Notes: generated from the letters alone by a model not told the origin. Counted from the first letter of the stretch, positions 30,770 to 39,773 are shown. The stretch: DNA of 64,000 nucleotides from Rathayibacter oskolensis (GCF_900177245.1 NZ_FXBM01000004.1:1-64000); one strand, 5' to 3'. A program made the numbers and translations.

Positions 30770-32074
30770 GTGCAGGGTCGGGACGTGCTCGTCGAGACGC
30801 TGACCCACGCGTTCCTCGGGGCGGAGTGGACGCGCGACTCCCTGCGCGCCGCGGCGGTCGACTCCCTCGGCGCTCGCCGTCGGTGGCTCGGCCCGCTGGC
30901 GACCGGTGTGCTCGTCGCCTTCCCGCACCCGCCGCTCGATGCGCCCCGCGAGCTCGCCCGCTGCATCGCGGGGCTGCTCCCGGAGCGGGCGCAGCCGGTC
31001 GTCGCGCACCTCGCGCCCGTGCCGGCGCGGGCGCTGCCCTCCTCCTCGGCTGTGCCGCGGATCGACGGCCGCGATGACCTCGCTCGGCTGCTCGCGATCA
31101 CGCCGGCCCAGCTCGACGGGTTCGCCGACCTCGGCCAGTGGAACCGCCGCGCCGCCGAGGGCGCCGTGCAGCACTACGACCACGTCTGGCGCGAGCGCCC
31201 GGGGCGCGTTCCGCGGCTGCTCGAGATCCCGCGGGCCCGGCTGCGGGCGGTGCAGCGGACGGTGCTCGAGGAGGTCGTCGGGCTCGCCGCCGTGCACCCT
31301 GCGGCGCACGGCTTCGTGCCCGGGCGCAGCGCGATCAGCGGAGCGGCGGTGCATGCGGGCTCGGCGATGCTCGTCACGCTCGACCTGCAGCGCTTCTTCG
31401 CGCAGGTGACCGCGCCGCGGGTGTTCGGCCTGCTGCGCGCCGAGGGGCTGCCCGAGGCGGTCGCCTACGCGCTCACGGGGCTCTGCACCCGTCCGGTGCC
31501 GATCGCGGTGCTCCGCCGCATGCCGACGGGCGGCGACGTCGAGGCGCGCGCGGCCCTCCGGCGCTCGCTGACCCTCCCGCACCTGCCGCAGGGCGCACCG
31601 ACCTCGCCGGCGCTCGCGAACCTCGCCCTGCGGCGGCTCGACGCCCGGCTCACCGGCTACGCGGAGGCGGCGGGCGCCCGCTACACGCGCTACGCCGACG
31701 ATCTCGCGTTCAGCGGCGACGAGCGCTTCGCGCGGCGGGCGGAGGCGTTCGCCCGCGGGGCGGCTCGCATCGTCGAGGACGCCGGGTACGCGGTGAATCC
31801 GCAGAAGACGCGGCTGCGCCCGGCGTCGGTGCGCCAGAGCGTGACCGGAGTCGTGGTCAACGTTCACCCGAACGTGCGGCGCGCCGACGTCGACCGGCTG
31901 CACGCGATCCTGCACAACTGCGTCGTGCACGGGCCGTCGGGGCAGAACCGTGGGGCGGTGCCCGACTTCGGCGCGCACCTGCTCGGGCGGATCGCGTGGG
32001 TGGCCGCGGTGAACCCGGCGCGGGGCGCGAGGCTGCGGGCGCTCTTCGACGCGATCGTCTGGCCGGGGGCCTGA
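30770..32074 (+). CDS. Retron-like reverse transcriptase with N-terminal extension
   Basis: 434 residues from GTG 30770 (preceded by GAGGGGGA; the frame stays open to 30647 but that part is low-complexity). Polymerase motifs are complete: AHGFVPGRS, DLQRFF (Asp205), LPQGAPTSP (273-281), YADD (308-311) and NPQKTR. Retron-group markers are SVTGVVVN (VTG 358-360) and GAAVH at 191-195, where most retron RTs have NAxxH. The C-terminus HLLGRIAWVAAVNPARG is shared by many actinobacterial retron-type RTs. About 110 N-terminal residues precede the fingers and match no domain I know. No maturase or HNH part (not a group II intron) and no adjacent effector gene. Convergent with the alkaline phosphatase gene. 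Confidence 0.85.
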   Translation: MQGRDVLVETLTHAFLGAEWTRDSLRAAAVDSLGARRRWLGPLATGVLVAFPHPPLDAPRELARCIAGLLPERAQPVVAHLAPVPARALPSSSAVPRIDGRDDLARLLAITPAQLDGFADLGQWNRRAAEGAVQHYDHVWRERPGRVPRLLEIPRARLRAVQRTVLEEVVGLAAVHPAAHGFVPGRSAISGAAVHAGSAMLVTLDLQRFFAQVTAPRVFGLLRAEGLPEAVAYALTGLCTRPVPIAVLRRMPTGGDVEARAALRRSLTLPHLPQGAPTSPALANLALRRLDARLTGYAEAAGARYTRYADDLAFSGDERFARRAEAFARGAARIVEDAGYAVNPQKTRLRPASVRQSVTGVVVNVHPNVRRADVDRLHAILHNCVVHGPSGQNRGAVPDFGAHLLGRIAWVAAVNPARGARLRALFDAIVWPGA

Positions 32075-32113
32075 GCCCGGCGGCGGATCGAGACCCCCCG
32101 TACCCCGACACGA

Positions 32114-32147
32114 CGGAAGGCCGGCCCCCGAGGGGACCGGCCTTCCG
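32114..32147. terminator. Bidirectional terminator between RT and alkaline phosphatase genes
   Basis: CGGAAGGCCGG (32114-32124) pairs perfectly with CCGGCCTTCCG (32137-32147) around a 12-nt loop that can add CCC/GGG pairs. It lies midway in the 93-bp gap between two converging genes. No U-run. Confidence 0.75.
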
Positions 32148-32167
32148 CTCACTGCGGCGTCAGCGGA

Positions 32168-34045
32168 TCACGCGTGGCGCTTGCGGCGCACCAGGGTGAG
32201 ACCGGCTCCGGCGAGGAGCAGGAACCCGGCGAGGAACGCGAACGGAGCGACGTCGGCTCCCGTGAAGGCGAGGCCCGAGCCTCCGCCCGAGGTGCCGGTC
32301 CACGGAGCGGCGCCCGCGGGGTTCGTCGAGGTGGGGGTGGGCTCGGGCGTCGGGGTCGCCGTGGACGGCGCTCCGGCGGCGACGGTGAAGGAGGCGGTCA
32401 GGGCGGTGCCCGACTGCGTTCCGGTCAGCGCGACGCTGTACTCGCCGGGCTCGGTGGGAGCGGTGAGCTCGAGCGACACTCCGCCGTCGATGACGTCGGT
32501 GGTGCCGATCGCGGTGTCACCGGCGGCGCCGGTGACCTGGCGGTCGCCCTCGAGACCGGAGGCGGTGATGCTCACCGATCCGCCGGGTGCCACGGGGGTG
32601 GTCGGCGCCGACAGGACCGCGTCGGCCGAGAAGGCGTCGAGGTCGCGGTCGAGCTGCAGGGCGTTCGCGATGGTGAAGAAGTTGTCGGTCTGGTCGGTGA
32701 GGCCGACGACCGCGGCGGCTCCGGGACCGTAGCCCGCGATGCGGACCTGCGAACCCGTGTGCTGCTGCGAGGATCCGGCCTCGGCGGTGCCGTAGGAGAC
32801 CTTCATGACCGAGCCCTCGGTGGTGAGGAGAGCGGTCGAGAGGGCCGCGGGCGGGGTGTTGTCGACGATCTGCGAGGTGTGGGCGTGGTCGGCCGTCACG
32901 ATGACCATCGTGTTGCCGTCCTTCTTCGCGAAGTCGAGCGCGACCTGCACGGCCTCATCGAGGTCGATGGTCTCGCCGATCTGGCCGCAGGCGTTGGCGG
33001 CGTGGTCCTGCTTGTCGATCGAGGCGCCCTCGACCTGGAGGAAGAAGCCGTCGTCGTCGGTGTTCAGCAGGTCGATCGACTTGGTGGTGAGCGAGGCGAG
33101 CGAGAGCTCGTCGGTCAGTCGGTCGGGGTTGGTCTCGCAGCTGACCGGCGCGAGGTCGGCGCCTCCGACGGTCGCCTCCGTCGCGGCGAAGCGCGTCGGG
33201 AAGTTGCCCTCGGTGAAGGTGCCGAGGACCGGAGCGGTCTGGTCGGCCGCGGTGACGGCTCCGAGCTCGTCGGCGGTGCCGACGACCTGGTAGCCGCGGT
33301 CGGCGGCCTGGTCGAAGAGGGTCTCGCCCTCCCAGTCGCCGGCCTTGGCCGACTGCGTGAAGCTCTCGGAGCCTCCGCCGAGGGTCAGGTCGGCGCGGGT
33401 GCCGATGATCTGCTCGCTGATCGAGCCGAGGCCGCCGAGCTCGAGGTAGTCGTCGCCGCCGTTCTCGGACTCGGGGCCGTAGAAGCTGCGCGCGTCGACG
33501 TGCGCCGCCTGGACGGCGGGAGTCGCGTCCTGGATCTCGGCGGTCGAGACGTTGCCGGTCTTCTTGCCGTTCGCCTTGGCGATCTCGACGAGGGTGTCCT
33601 GCGGGGTGCCGTCGATGTCGACCGAGATGGCGTTGTCGAAGGTCTTGGTGCCGGTGGCCCAGGCGGAGCCGGTCGCGGCGGAGTCCGGCACGTAGTCGGG
33701 GAGGCCGTAGCGCTCCTCGTCGCGGTAGAGCGAGTAGGTGGTGTACGAGCCGGTGAGCGGGAGGGCGTCGATGCCGGGCAGCTCGCCCTCGGCGCCGTAC
33801 TCGTAGTTGCGGGCGACGGTGATCTCGGAGTCGCCCATGCCGTCTCCGATGAGGAGGATGACGTTCTTGGCGGGTCCGTCGACGATCGAGTCCTTGATCA
33901 TCTGGATCTTGTCGTCGGCGTTGCGGGTGGCGCCGCCGTTCGAGCCGAGGCCGTCCGCGGCGAAGGCCGAGGGCGCCGCGAGGACGGAGATGCCGACGAG
34001 GCAGGCCGCGGCGAGCGCAGTGCCGCGGCGAGGAGTGAGATGCAT
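32168..34045 (-). CDS. Wall-anchored alkaline phosphatase (PhoA type) with LAFTG sorting signal
   Basis: 625 residues from ATG 34045. A Sec signal ([19 protein letters not shown]) precedes a PhoA-type domain: metal motif [11 protein letters not shown], nucleophile Ser122 in [35 protein letters not shown] and QHTGSQV. After about residue 490 an Ig-like domain ([16 protein letters not shown]) and a Pro/Thr linker lead to LAFTG, a hydrophobic segment and RRKRH, the sorting signal for class E (LAxTG) sortases. It releases phosphate from organic esters at the cell surface. No Pho box could be identified; a large inverted repeat lies upstream. Confidence 0.9.
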   Translation of the reverse strand: MHLTPRRGTALAAACLVGISVLAAPSAFAADGLGSNGGATRNADDKIQMIKDSIVDGPAKNVILLIGDGMGDSEITVARNYEYGAEGELPGIDALPLTGSYTTYSLYRDEERYGLPDYVPDSAATGSAWATGTKTFDNAISVDIDGTPQDTLVEIAKANGKKTGNVSTAEIQDATPAVQAAHVDARSFYGPESENGGDDYLELGGLGSISEQIIGTRADLTLGGGSESFTQSAKAGDWEGETLFDQAADRGYQVVGTADELGAVTAADQTAPVLGTFTEGNFPTRFAATEATVGGADLAPVSCETNPDRLTDELSLASLTTKSIDLLNTDDDGFFLQVEGASIDKQDHAANACGQIGETIDLDEAVQVALDFAKKDGNTMVIVTADHAHTSQIVDNTPPAALSTALLTTEGSVMKVSYGTAEAGSSQQHTGSQVRIAGYGPGAAAVVGLTDQTDNFFTIANALQLDRDLDAFSADAVLSAPTTPVAPGGSVSITASGLEGDRQVTGAAGDTAIGTTDVIDGGVSLELTAPTEPGEYSVALTGTQSGTALTASFTVAAGAPSTATPTPEPTPTSTNPAGAAPWTGTSGGGSGLAFTGADVAPFAFLAGFLLLAGAGLTLVRRKRHA

Positions 34046-34231
34046 GGTGCTCCAGATCAGTGGGGTGCCGGAGTGCGGCACGACCGCCGCGACAGGAACC
34101 CAGGTGACCAGTCGCGGGCGTCCGTTGCGTGAACTCGGGGCGTCCATAGTGTGGCTATCCACAGACCGCTGCGGGCCGCTGCCCAGCGTGCGCTCGCGCC
34201 TCCGAGAGGCTGTGCGGTTCGGGCCGGCCGC

Positions 34232-34298
34232 CGAGGGAACCCGTTCGCGCCGAGACACCGCGGCGCGCGTGGTGTCTCGGTGAGAACGGGTTCCCTCG
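34232..34298. repeat. 67-bp long inverted repeat (25 bp of stem)
   Basis: The arms are CGAGGGAACCCGTTC (34232-34246) with GAACGGGTTCCCTCG (34284-34298), and CCGAGACACC (34250-34259) with GGTGTCTCGG (34271-34280), separated by a 3x3 internal loop; the terminal loop is 11 nt. All 25 pairs are exact. It lies in the divergent spacer between the alkaline phosphatase and a lipoprotein gene, 190 bp from the former's start. It may be a mobile REP/MITE-like element or a strong transcription barrier. Confidence 0.8.
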
Positions 34299-34338
34299 CG
34301 GGGGTGGGGTGGGGTGGGGCGGGGCGGAGGATGGGGGG

Positions 34339-34797
34339 ATGAGGGTGCGGGCAGGCGGGGTGGCGGTGAGTGCGGCGGGGGCGCTGCTGCTGCTCGCCGG
34401 GTGCGCGGCGCCTCCGGCCTGCACCGGGATCGGCTGGAGCACCGCGCTGGCGATCGAGCTCGCGGGGCCGGGGCGCGACTCCGTCGCCGAGGTGCGCATC
34501 TGCGCGAGCGGGGTGTGCTCGCGGCCGAGCGAGCTCGCCTCGGACGGCTCGCGGTCGTTCCCGGTGCTGCGCGCCGACGACGGCCGGTGGGTGTTCGACC
34601 TCGGCATGGAGGCGCCCGATCCGATCGCCGTCACGCTGATCGACCGGCAGGGCGAGGTGCTGCTGAAGCGCGAGGAGCTGATCGAGTGGCGGCTCCTCGA
34701 CGAGCCGAACGGGCCCGGTTGCGGGTGGCGGGCGGAGTCGAAGGAGCTCTCGATCGACGTCCCCGAGCCCCGCGGCTCGGTCTTCGGCACCCGCTGA
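34339..34797 (+). CDS. Small secreted lipoprotein
   Basis: 152 residues. A lipoprotein signal ends LLLLAGC (Cys22). The mature part has four further cysteines ([20 protein letters not shown]), probably two disulphides, and a beta-rich pattern ([30 protein letters not shown]). No family recognised; short actinobacterial lipoproteins of this kind are common. ATG at 34339 follows GGAGGATG-type purines. Confidence 0.65.
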   Translation: MRVRAGGVAVSAAGALLLLAGCAAPPACTGIGWSTALAIELAGPGRDSVAEVRICASGVCSRPSELASDGSRSFPVLRADDGRWVFDLGMEAPDPIAVTLIDRQGEVLLKREELIEWRLLDEPNGPGCGWRAESKELSIDVPEPRGSVFGTR

Positions 34798-34925
34798 CCG
34801 CGGTCGCAGCCCCGGCGGCGCGCCACTCGCGGCCGACCGGCTGCTAGGGTCGCGGCCGACACGATCCACGGGGCGATCGAGCGATCGCGCCCGGATGGAC
34901 ACGCACCCACGAGAAGGCGGACCCC

Positions 34926-36272
34926 ATGGCCGTGACCCTCCCCGCTCCGAGAACGATCGATCCCGCCTCCGTGCCCGTGCTGCGCTGGGGGATCATCGGC
35001 ACCGGCATCGCCGACCAGTTCGTCGCCGCCCTGCACGTGCGCTCGACGCAGCGGGCCGTCGCCGTCACCGCGCGCGACGCCGAGAAGACCCGGGCCTTCG
35101 CCGAGAAGCACGGCATCCCGACGGTCCACGACTCGGTCGAGGCGCTCGTCGCCGACCCCGAGGTCGACGTCGTCTACGTCTCGACCCCGCACCCGCTGCA
35201 CCGCAGCCAGGCGCTCGCCGCGATCGCGGCCGGCAAGCACGTCCTCGTCGAGAAGCCGATCGCGATGTCGGCCGAGGAGGCGCGCGAGATCACCGAGGCG
35301 GGTCGCGCCGCCGGCGTGCTCGTGATGGAGGCGATGTGGGCGCGCTACCTGCCGCAGGCCGACATCATCCGCCAGGTCGTCGAGAGCGGGGTGCTCGGCG
35401 AGCTGCGCCTCGTGCGCGCCGACTTCGGCTTCTCGATCCCCTTCGACCCCGATGGGCGGCTCTGGAACGCCGAGCTCGGCGGAGGCGCGCTGCTCGACGC
35501 GGGCGTCTATCCGATCTCGTTCGCCTCGTCGGTGATCGGCGCGCCCTCGCGGGTGAGCGCCTCCGGGGCCACGCATCCCGAGACCGGGGTCGACGCGCGG
35601 GCCGACCTGCTGCTCCGCACCGAGGCGGGGCCGCAGGCGCTCGTGTCGACCTCGCTCGAGACGTCGCTGCCGGTCGAGGCGATGATCCTCGGGTCGGAGG
35701 GCCGCCTCTCGGTGCACAGCCCCTTCTTCGGGCCGAGCGGCCTGACGCTGACCGTCGGCAGCCTGAGCTCGGCGCAGGAGTCGGAGACCTGGGTCGACGA
35801 CGGTCCCTGGCCCTACGGCAACCTCGCGTTCCAGGCGACGGCGTTCGCCTCCTACGTCGCGCAGGGCCTGCTCGAGTCGCCGCTGCACCCGCACCACGAG
35901 GTGGTGTCGGTGATGGCGACGATCGACGAGGCACGGCGGCAGATCGCGGCGCAGACCCGGAGCGCCTCGGCGGTGCAGCACACCGTCGCCTTCTCGCTCG
36001 TGCACGCGGCGGGGTCGGCCGAGGAGGCGGAGTTCCTCTCGAGCGCGCGGCGCACGCTGTCGGCGATCCCCGGGGTGACCGACTTCGTCGTGAACCGGCA
36101 GGTGAGCCCGAAGAGCGCGCTGACGTGGCAGTTCTCGATGGTGTTCGCCGATCGGGAGGCGTTCGCGGCCTACGACGCGCACCCGGACCACGTGGAGTTC
36201 GTGCAGTCGCGCTGGCTGAGCGAGGTCGCCGAGTTCCAGGAGAACGACTTCGAGGTGCTGCCGCCGGCCTGA
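34926..36272 (+). CDS. Gfo/Idh/MocA oxidoreductase fused to a C-terminal Dabb domain
   Basis: 448 residues, about 100 longer than usual. The Rossmann part begins LRWGIIGTGIADQFVAALH, with the classic EKP (LVEKPIAMSAEEARE) and the substrate domain with GGGALLDAGVYPISFASSVIG, as in NAD(P)-dependent sugar or dihydrodiol dehydrogenases. From about residue 345 the sequence VQHTVAFSLVHAAGSAEEAEF ... DHVEFVQSRWLSEV is a stress-responsive A/B barrel (Dabb) domain, which normally stands alone or dimerises. The join is in frame with no sign of a sequencing break. It follows its own AGAAGGCGG ribosome site; the next gene, a GT4, is 103 bp away. Confidence 0.85.
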   Translation: MAVTLPAPRTIDPASVPVLRWGIIGTGIADQFVAALHVRSTQRAVAVTARDAEKTRAFAEKHGIPTVHDSVEALVADPEVDVVYVSTPHPLHRSQALAAIAAGKHVLVEKPIAMSAEEAREITEAGRAAGVLVMEAMWARYLPQADIIRQVVESGVLGELRLVRADFGFSIPFDPDGRLWNAELGGGALLDAGVYPISFASSVIGAPSRVSASGATHPETGVDARADLLLRTEAGPQALVSTSLETSLPVEAMILGSEGRLSVHSPFFGPSGLTLTVGSLSSAQESETWVDDGPWPYGNLAFQATAFASYVAQGLLESPLHPHHEVVSVMATIDEARRQIAAQTRSASAVQHTVAFSLVHAAGSAEEAEFLSSARRTLSAIPGVTDFVVNRQVSPKSALTWQFSMVFADREAFAAYDAHPDHVEFVQSRWLSEVAEFQENDFEVLPPA

Positions 36273-36375
36273 CCGCCGGCTCGCGGAATCGGCTTCGGCT
36301 CGCGGAACCCGGCGAGGACTGGGAGCCTGGGGTGACCCTCGCCTGACGCAGGCGCCCGAGACCAGAAGGCCCCCG

Positions 36376-37554
36376 ATGCGCATCCTCACCTGCCTGCACA
36401 CCATGGAGGTCGGCGGCAGCCAGATCAACGGCATCGAGCTCGCGGGTCGGATGGCCGCGCTCGGGCACGAGGCGGTCGTCTACGGTCCGCGCGGAGACCT
36501 GACGCCGCTCGTCGCCGAGCTCGGTCTCGACTGGGAGGAGGCGCCCGAGAAGGGTCCGCACGTCTCGTTCCGCAGCATGGCGCGCCTGCGCCGCATCGTG
36601 CGCGAGCGCCGCATCGACCTGATCCACGCCTACGAGTGGGCGCCGACGATGGATGCGGCGTTCGGGCCGTACCTGATCGACGGCGTGCCCGTGGTCACCA
36701 CCGTGCTCTCGCCCGAGGTGCCCGACTTCGTGCCGACGGTGTTCCCGATGGTCGTCGGAGTCGTCGAGCTGCTCGAGGAGGAGCGCCGGCGCCGCAGCGA
36801 CCTGCACCTGATCGAGCCCCCCGTCGACACCGAGCTGAACGCGCCGGTCGACGACGTGACGGCGCTGCGCGAGCGCTTCGACCTCGCCCCCGGCGAGATC
36901 GCCGTCGTGACCGTCGCGCGCCTCGTCGCCGACCTCAAGCGGGAGGGGATCCTCGCCGCGATCGAGGCGGTCGGGCGGATCGGCGACGAGCACCGCCTCC
37001 GGCTCGTCATCGTCGGCGACGGCGCGGTGCGCGGCGAGCTGCAGGAGGCGGCCGACCGGGTGAACGCGGGCCGGCAGAGGCCGCTCGTCACGCTCACCGG
37101 GCAGATGCTCGACCCGCGCGACGCCTACGCCGCGGCCGACATCGTGCTCGGGATGGGGAGCAGCGCCCTGCGCGGGATGGCGTTCGCGAAGCCGCTCGTG
37201 GTGCAGGGCGAGCGCGCGTTCTGGCGGTTGCTGACTCCGGAGTCGCTGCCGTTCTTCCTCGAGGGCGGCTGGTACTCGCTGGGCGACGGCGTCGACGGCG
37301 CGGGGCGGCTCGCGGGGATCCTGGGGCCGCTCGCCGCGGACGAGGCGCTGCGCCGGAGTCTCGGCCAGCTCGGGCGCGAGGTGGTGGTCGAACGCTTCAG
37401 CCTCGCGGCGGCGGCGCGGACCCAGGCCGCCGTCTACGAGGAGGCGGTGGCGGCGCGGCGCTCGCTGCCGCAGCGGGTGCGCGCGCTGGCGCATCCCGCG
37501 CTGCGGTACGCGGCGTACCGCGCGTACCTGCTGCGGGCGCGGCTCCGGCGCTGA
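36376..37554 (+). CDS. Glycosyltransferase family 4 protein
   Basis: 392 residues with a GT-B layout. The N-terminal domain starts MRILTCLHTMEVGGSQINGIELAGRMAALGH, a typical GT4 acceptor loop with GG-S. The C-terminal domain contains TVARLVADLKREGILAAIEAV, LVIVGDGAVRGELQEAA, VTLTGQMLDPRDAYAAADIVLGMG and SSALRGMAFAKPLVVQGE. The E in the usual EGFG nucleotide-sugar motif is not evident in this last region, so the donor is uncertain. No membrane anchor; cytosolic. It probably adds a sugar to a surface glycan or a small molecule. Confidence 0.85.
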   Translation: MRILTCLHTMEVGGSQINGIELAGRMAALGHEAVVYGPRGDLTPLVAELGLDWEEAPEKGPHVSFRSMARLRRIVRERRIDLIHAYEWAPTMDAAFGPYLIDGVPVVTTVLSPEVPDFVPTVFPMVVGVVELLEEERRRRSDLHLIEPPVDTELNAPVDDVTALRERFDLAPGEIAVVTVARLVADLKREGILAAIEAVGRIGDEHRLRLVIVGDGAVRGELQEAADRVNAGRQRPLVTLTGQMLDPRDAYAAADIVLGMGSSALRGMAFAKPLVVQGERAFWRLLTPESLPFFLEGGWYSLGDGVDGAGRLAGILGPLAADEALRRSLGQLGREVVVERFSLAAAARTQAAVYEEAVAARRSLPQRVRALAHPALRYAAYRAYLLRARLRR

Positions 37555-37785
37555 GTGCAGGCACGGCGACCCTCCCTGGCCGCCGGGCGAGCCCGCTCCG
37601 GCCGCTGAGCGCGCACTCCGGGGCGCTCCGGTCGGAGACCCCTGAGAGGACTGCCAGACCGGAGCCCAGGAGTCAACGCCCTCCTGGAAGTACATGCGTA
37701 CGACATACAGTCCAGAGATCCGGACACGTTCCCCCGCCGCAGGGGGTCGATCGTCGTGGTCACCGGAGGGTCGAAGGGAGTCGAG

Positions 37786-37971
37786 ATGTCGAGGGAAGAC
37801 GTGACGCCGGGCCGGTTCGCCCGATTCGTGAAGTGGGTGCCCCGCGCAGACGGCTGGGAGCCGCAGTACCTCCGAGGCCGCGTCCTCGCGAAGACCGACG
37901 CCGAGTGGATCGTCGAGGTCCTCGGTGAGGAGCAGCGCGTCGTCAAGACCGAGTGGAGCGTCTACCGCTGA
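37786..37971 (+). CDS. Small protein of unknown function
   Basis: 61 residues from ATG 37786, which follows GAAGGGAG at good spacing; an in-frame GTG at 37756 would add ten residues. The sequence (GRFARFVKWVPRADGWEPQ, GRVLAKTDAEWIVEVLGEEQRVVKTEW) suggests a small beta-barrel of SH3/KOW-like size, rich in Trp and charge. No family recognised. Its stop is 1 bp from the convergent TasA-like gene. Confidence 0.6.
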   Translation: MSREDVTPGRFARFVKWVPRADGWEPQYLRGRVLAKTDAEWIVEVLGEEQRVVKTEWSVYR

Positions 37972-37972
37972 G

Positions 37973-38569
37973 TCAGCGCTGCCGCCCCGGCCCCTGCACT
38001 CCGGTGACCGAGACGCTCAGCGCACCCGAAGTGCCCTGCACGCCGCTCGGGGCCGACTCCGGCAGCCGCACCGTCAGGCGGAGGTGATCGGTCGCGCCGA
38101 CCGCGAGGGCGGGTGATCCCGGCAGGTCGATGCGCCCGCTCGCCGGGCGGTCGGGCGACACCGTGGTCACCGTTCCCGCGCAGCTCGCGCCGTCGGCCGA
38201 CCACGCCACCGAGCAGCGTTCGAGCGCGAGCTGCACCCCGTCGGAGGCGCTCCCGCCGACGACGGGAGCCGCCGTCTCGAGCTGCAGCGCGGCGATGGTG
38301 ACCGTGCCGGCGTTCGTGAGGTCGAGGAGGCGGCGGTCGCTGCCTCCCGGCACGAGCCCGGTCACCGGGACCGACAGGTTCGTCACGCCGGTGGCGTCGA
38401 ACTCGGCCGTGACGACTCCGGCGCCGACGCCCGCGGTCGCGGTGTCGCGCGCGTCGAAGAGGGCCGCCGCACCGGCCGCCGCGCCGAGCACCAGAGCGGC
38501 ACCGGCGCCGATCGCGACCAGGGCCCGCGGGGATCGACGCCGCCGAGCCGCGCGGTGCGCCCCGCTCAC
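37973..38569 (-). CDS. TasA/CalY-like SipW-dependent secreted protein (second copy)
   Basis: 198 residues. A basic leader plus ALVAIGAGAALVLGAAAGAAALFDARDTATAGVGAGVVTAEFD resembles the SipW-type signal and mature start of TasA/CalY (camelysin) proteins, in which a hydrophobic signal runs directly into a D-x-x-x-A-T strand. The rest is a beta-sandwich (LVPGGSDRRLLDLTNAGTVTIAALQLETAAP, VTTVSPDRPASGRIDLPG) with one Cys pair (RCSVAWSADGASCAG). It is likely exported and processed by the signal peptidase encoded immediately before it, with which it shares a GTGA overlap, and may be a minor fibre subunit. Confidence 0.7.
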   Translation of the reverse strand: MSGAHRAARRRRSPRALVAIGAGAALVLGAAAGAAALFDARDTATAGVGAGVVTAEFDATGVTNLSVPVTGLVPGGSDRRLLDLTNAGTVTIAALQLETAAPVVGGSASDGVQLALERCSVAWSADGASCAGTVTTVSPDRPASGRIDLPGSPALAVGATDHLRLTVRLPESAPSGVQGTSGALSVSVTGVQGPGRQR

Positions 38570-39102
38570 GAGACCACCTCCGAGGGCTTCCGCCAGATGA
38601 CCACGAGGACCGCGCCGACGACCAGCGCACCGCCCGCCGCGAACAGCGCGAAGCGCGCCTCCGGGTGCGACAGCCAGATGCCGGGCCAGCCGAGCAGCGG
38701 CACCACCGCCTCCTCGCGCCAGATCCGCTCGTCGGCGAGGGTCAGGATCCACGGGTCGGCGGAGGAGTTGTTGTCGCCCTTCGTGGTGAGGGCGAGTTCG
38801 CCGGCCGACCAGCCGCGCAGCTCCGCCGCCTCCTGCTCGGGGTAGACGAGGGTGACCCGGTGGATCACGCGGCGGGACGGCGCATCCGGGTTGGTGAACA
38901 CGATGACGTCGCCCGCGCGCACCTCCGTCTGTGCCACCGGGAGGGTCACCGCGAGCGAGCCGACGGGCATCCCGGGCGCCATCGAGTTCGACAGCACCGG
39001 CACGAGACGGACGAGTCCGAGTGCCGAGAGCACGAAGACGGCGAGACCGGCGAGGGCGATCAGCCCGACGACTGCGCCGAGCAGGGCGCGGAGGAGTCTC
39101 AC
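38566..39102 (-). CDS. sipW: SipW-type signal peptidase I
   Basis: 178 residues with an N-terminal membrane span (LLGAVVGLIALAGLAVFVLSALG) and a C-terminal one (FALFAAGGALVVGAVLVVIW). The catalytic Ser40 is in LSNSMAPGMPVGSLAV. His81 in RRVIHRVTLV replaces the bacterial Lys, giving the Ser-His dyad of the ER-type signal peptidases to which SipW belongs. D-W/D-N motifs follow (TTKGDNNSSADPW). It should cleave the TasA-like preproteins encoded on both sides. The GTG start and the stop both make 4-nt overlaps with the neighbours, so the three are produced together. Confidence 0.85.
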   Translation of the reverse strand: MRLLRALLGAVVGLIALAGLAVFVLSALGLVRLVPVLSNSMAPGMPVGSLAVTLPVAQTEVRAGDVIVFTNPDAPSRRVIHRVTLVYPEQEAAELRGWSAGELALTTKGDNNSSADPWILTLADERIWREEAVVPLLGWPGIWLSHPEARFALFAAGGALVVGAVLVVIWRKPSEVVS

Positions 39103-39773
39103 GACTGCTCCTGACGTCGGCGGGCGAGGGCGGCCAGCAGCGCTCCGCCGCCGAGGGCGAGGAGGCCGCCGAGCAGGGCGGCGCCGAGGTCGCGACCGGT
39201 GACGGCGAGACCGTCGGGGCCGGCGGCGCCGGGGACGGAACCGGGAGCGACGGGTTCCGGCGACCCGTCGGCCCGCGTCACGACGACGCGGAGCGCCGCC
39301 CGCGTGCCTTCGAGCTCGTTGCCCGCCGCGGAGGGGAAGGCCACGCGCACGCGGACGCCGGTCGTCTCTCCACCCTCGACCGCGCGGACGCCGTCGAGGC
39401 TGCCGAGCTCTGCGGCCGGCCCGGCACCGAGCCTCACCTCGTCCCCCGGGCAGAGGTAGCGCGAGATCGTCCGGCCGCCCGCTCGGCGCTCGACGACCGA
39501 GAACGAGGTGGAGCAGAGGTCGACGACCAGCTGCAGACCGTTCTGCGGATCGGTGGCGAGAGCGTCGCCTCCGTCGACCGCGAAGCCGACCGAGAGATCG
39601 CCGGCGGAAGCGCCGGTCACCTCCACCGCCCACTCGGCGGTGTCACCGGGAGCGAGGTCGCGGAGGGTCGCGGGGGAGGAGAGCTCGCGGACCTCGAGGA
39701 GGTCGTCGGCGCTCGCCGAGGGCGCGAGGAGCAGCGCGGCGAGGACGGCGCCGATCGCGCGGGCGTGGGGCAT
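39099..39773 (-). CDS. Secreted beta-sandwich protein with LAVTG wall-sorting signal
   Basis: 224 residues. The signal peptide ends near LLLAPSASA. The mature part (LSSPATLRDLAPGDTAEWAVEVTGASAGDLSVGF) resembles the TasA-like or DUF11-type strand pattern and has a Cys pair (DLCSTSFSV ... YLCPGDEV). The C-terminus is LAVTG, a hydrophobic segment and RRRQEQS, a class E sortase (LAxTG) signal. It may be the wall anchor or terminal subunit of the surface fibre made by this locus. Its stop overlaps the sipW start (GTGA). Confidence 0.72.
   Translation of the reverse strand: MPHARAIGAVLAALLLAPSASADDLLEVRELSSPATLRDLAPGDTAEWAVEVTGASAGDLSVGFAVDGGDALATDPQNGLQLVVDLCSTSFSVVERRAGGRTISRYLCPGDEVRLGAGPAAELGSLDGVRAVEGGETTGVRVRVAFPSAAGNELEGTRAALRVVVTRADGSPEPVAPGSVPGAAGPDGLAVTGRDLGAALLGGLLALGGGALLAALARRRQEQS

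Noticed and set aside
30400-32074. Group II intron or diversity-generating retroelement
   Set aside because: No maturase or HNH part, no intron domain V-like fold noticed, and no near-identical template/variable repeat pair or Avd gene. The VTG motif and C-terminus fit retron-type RTs better.
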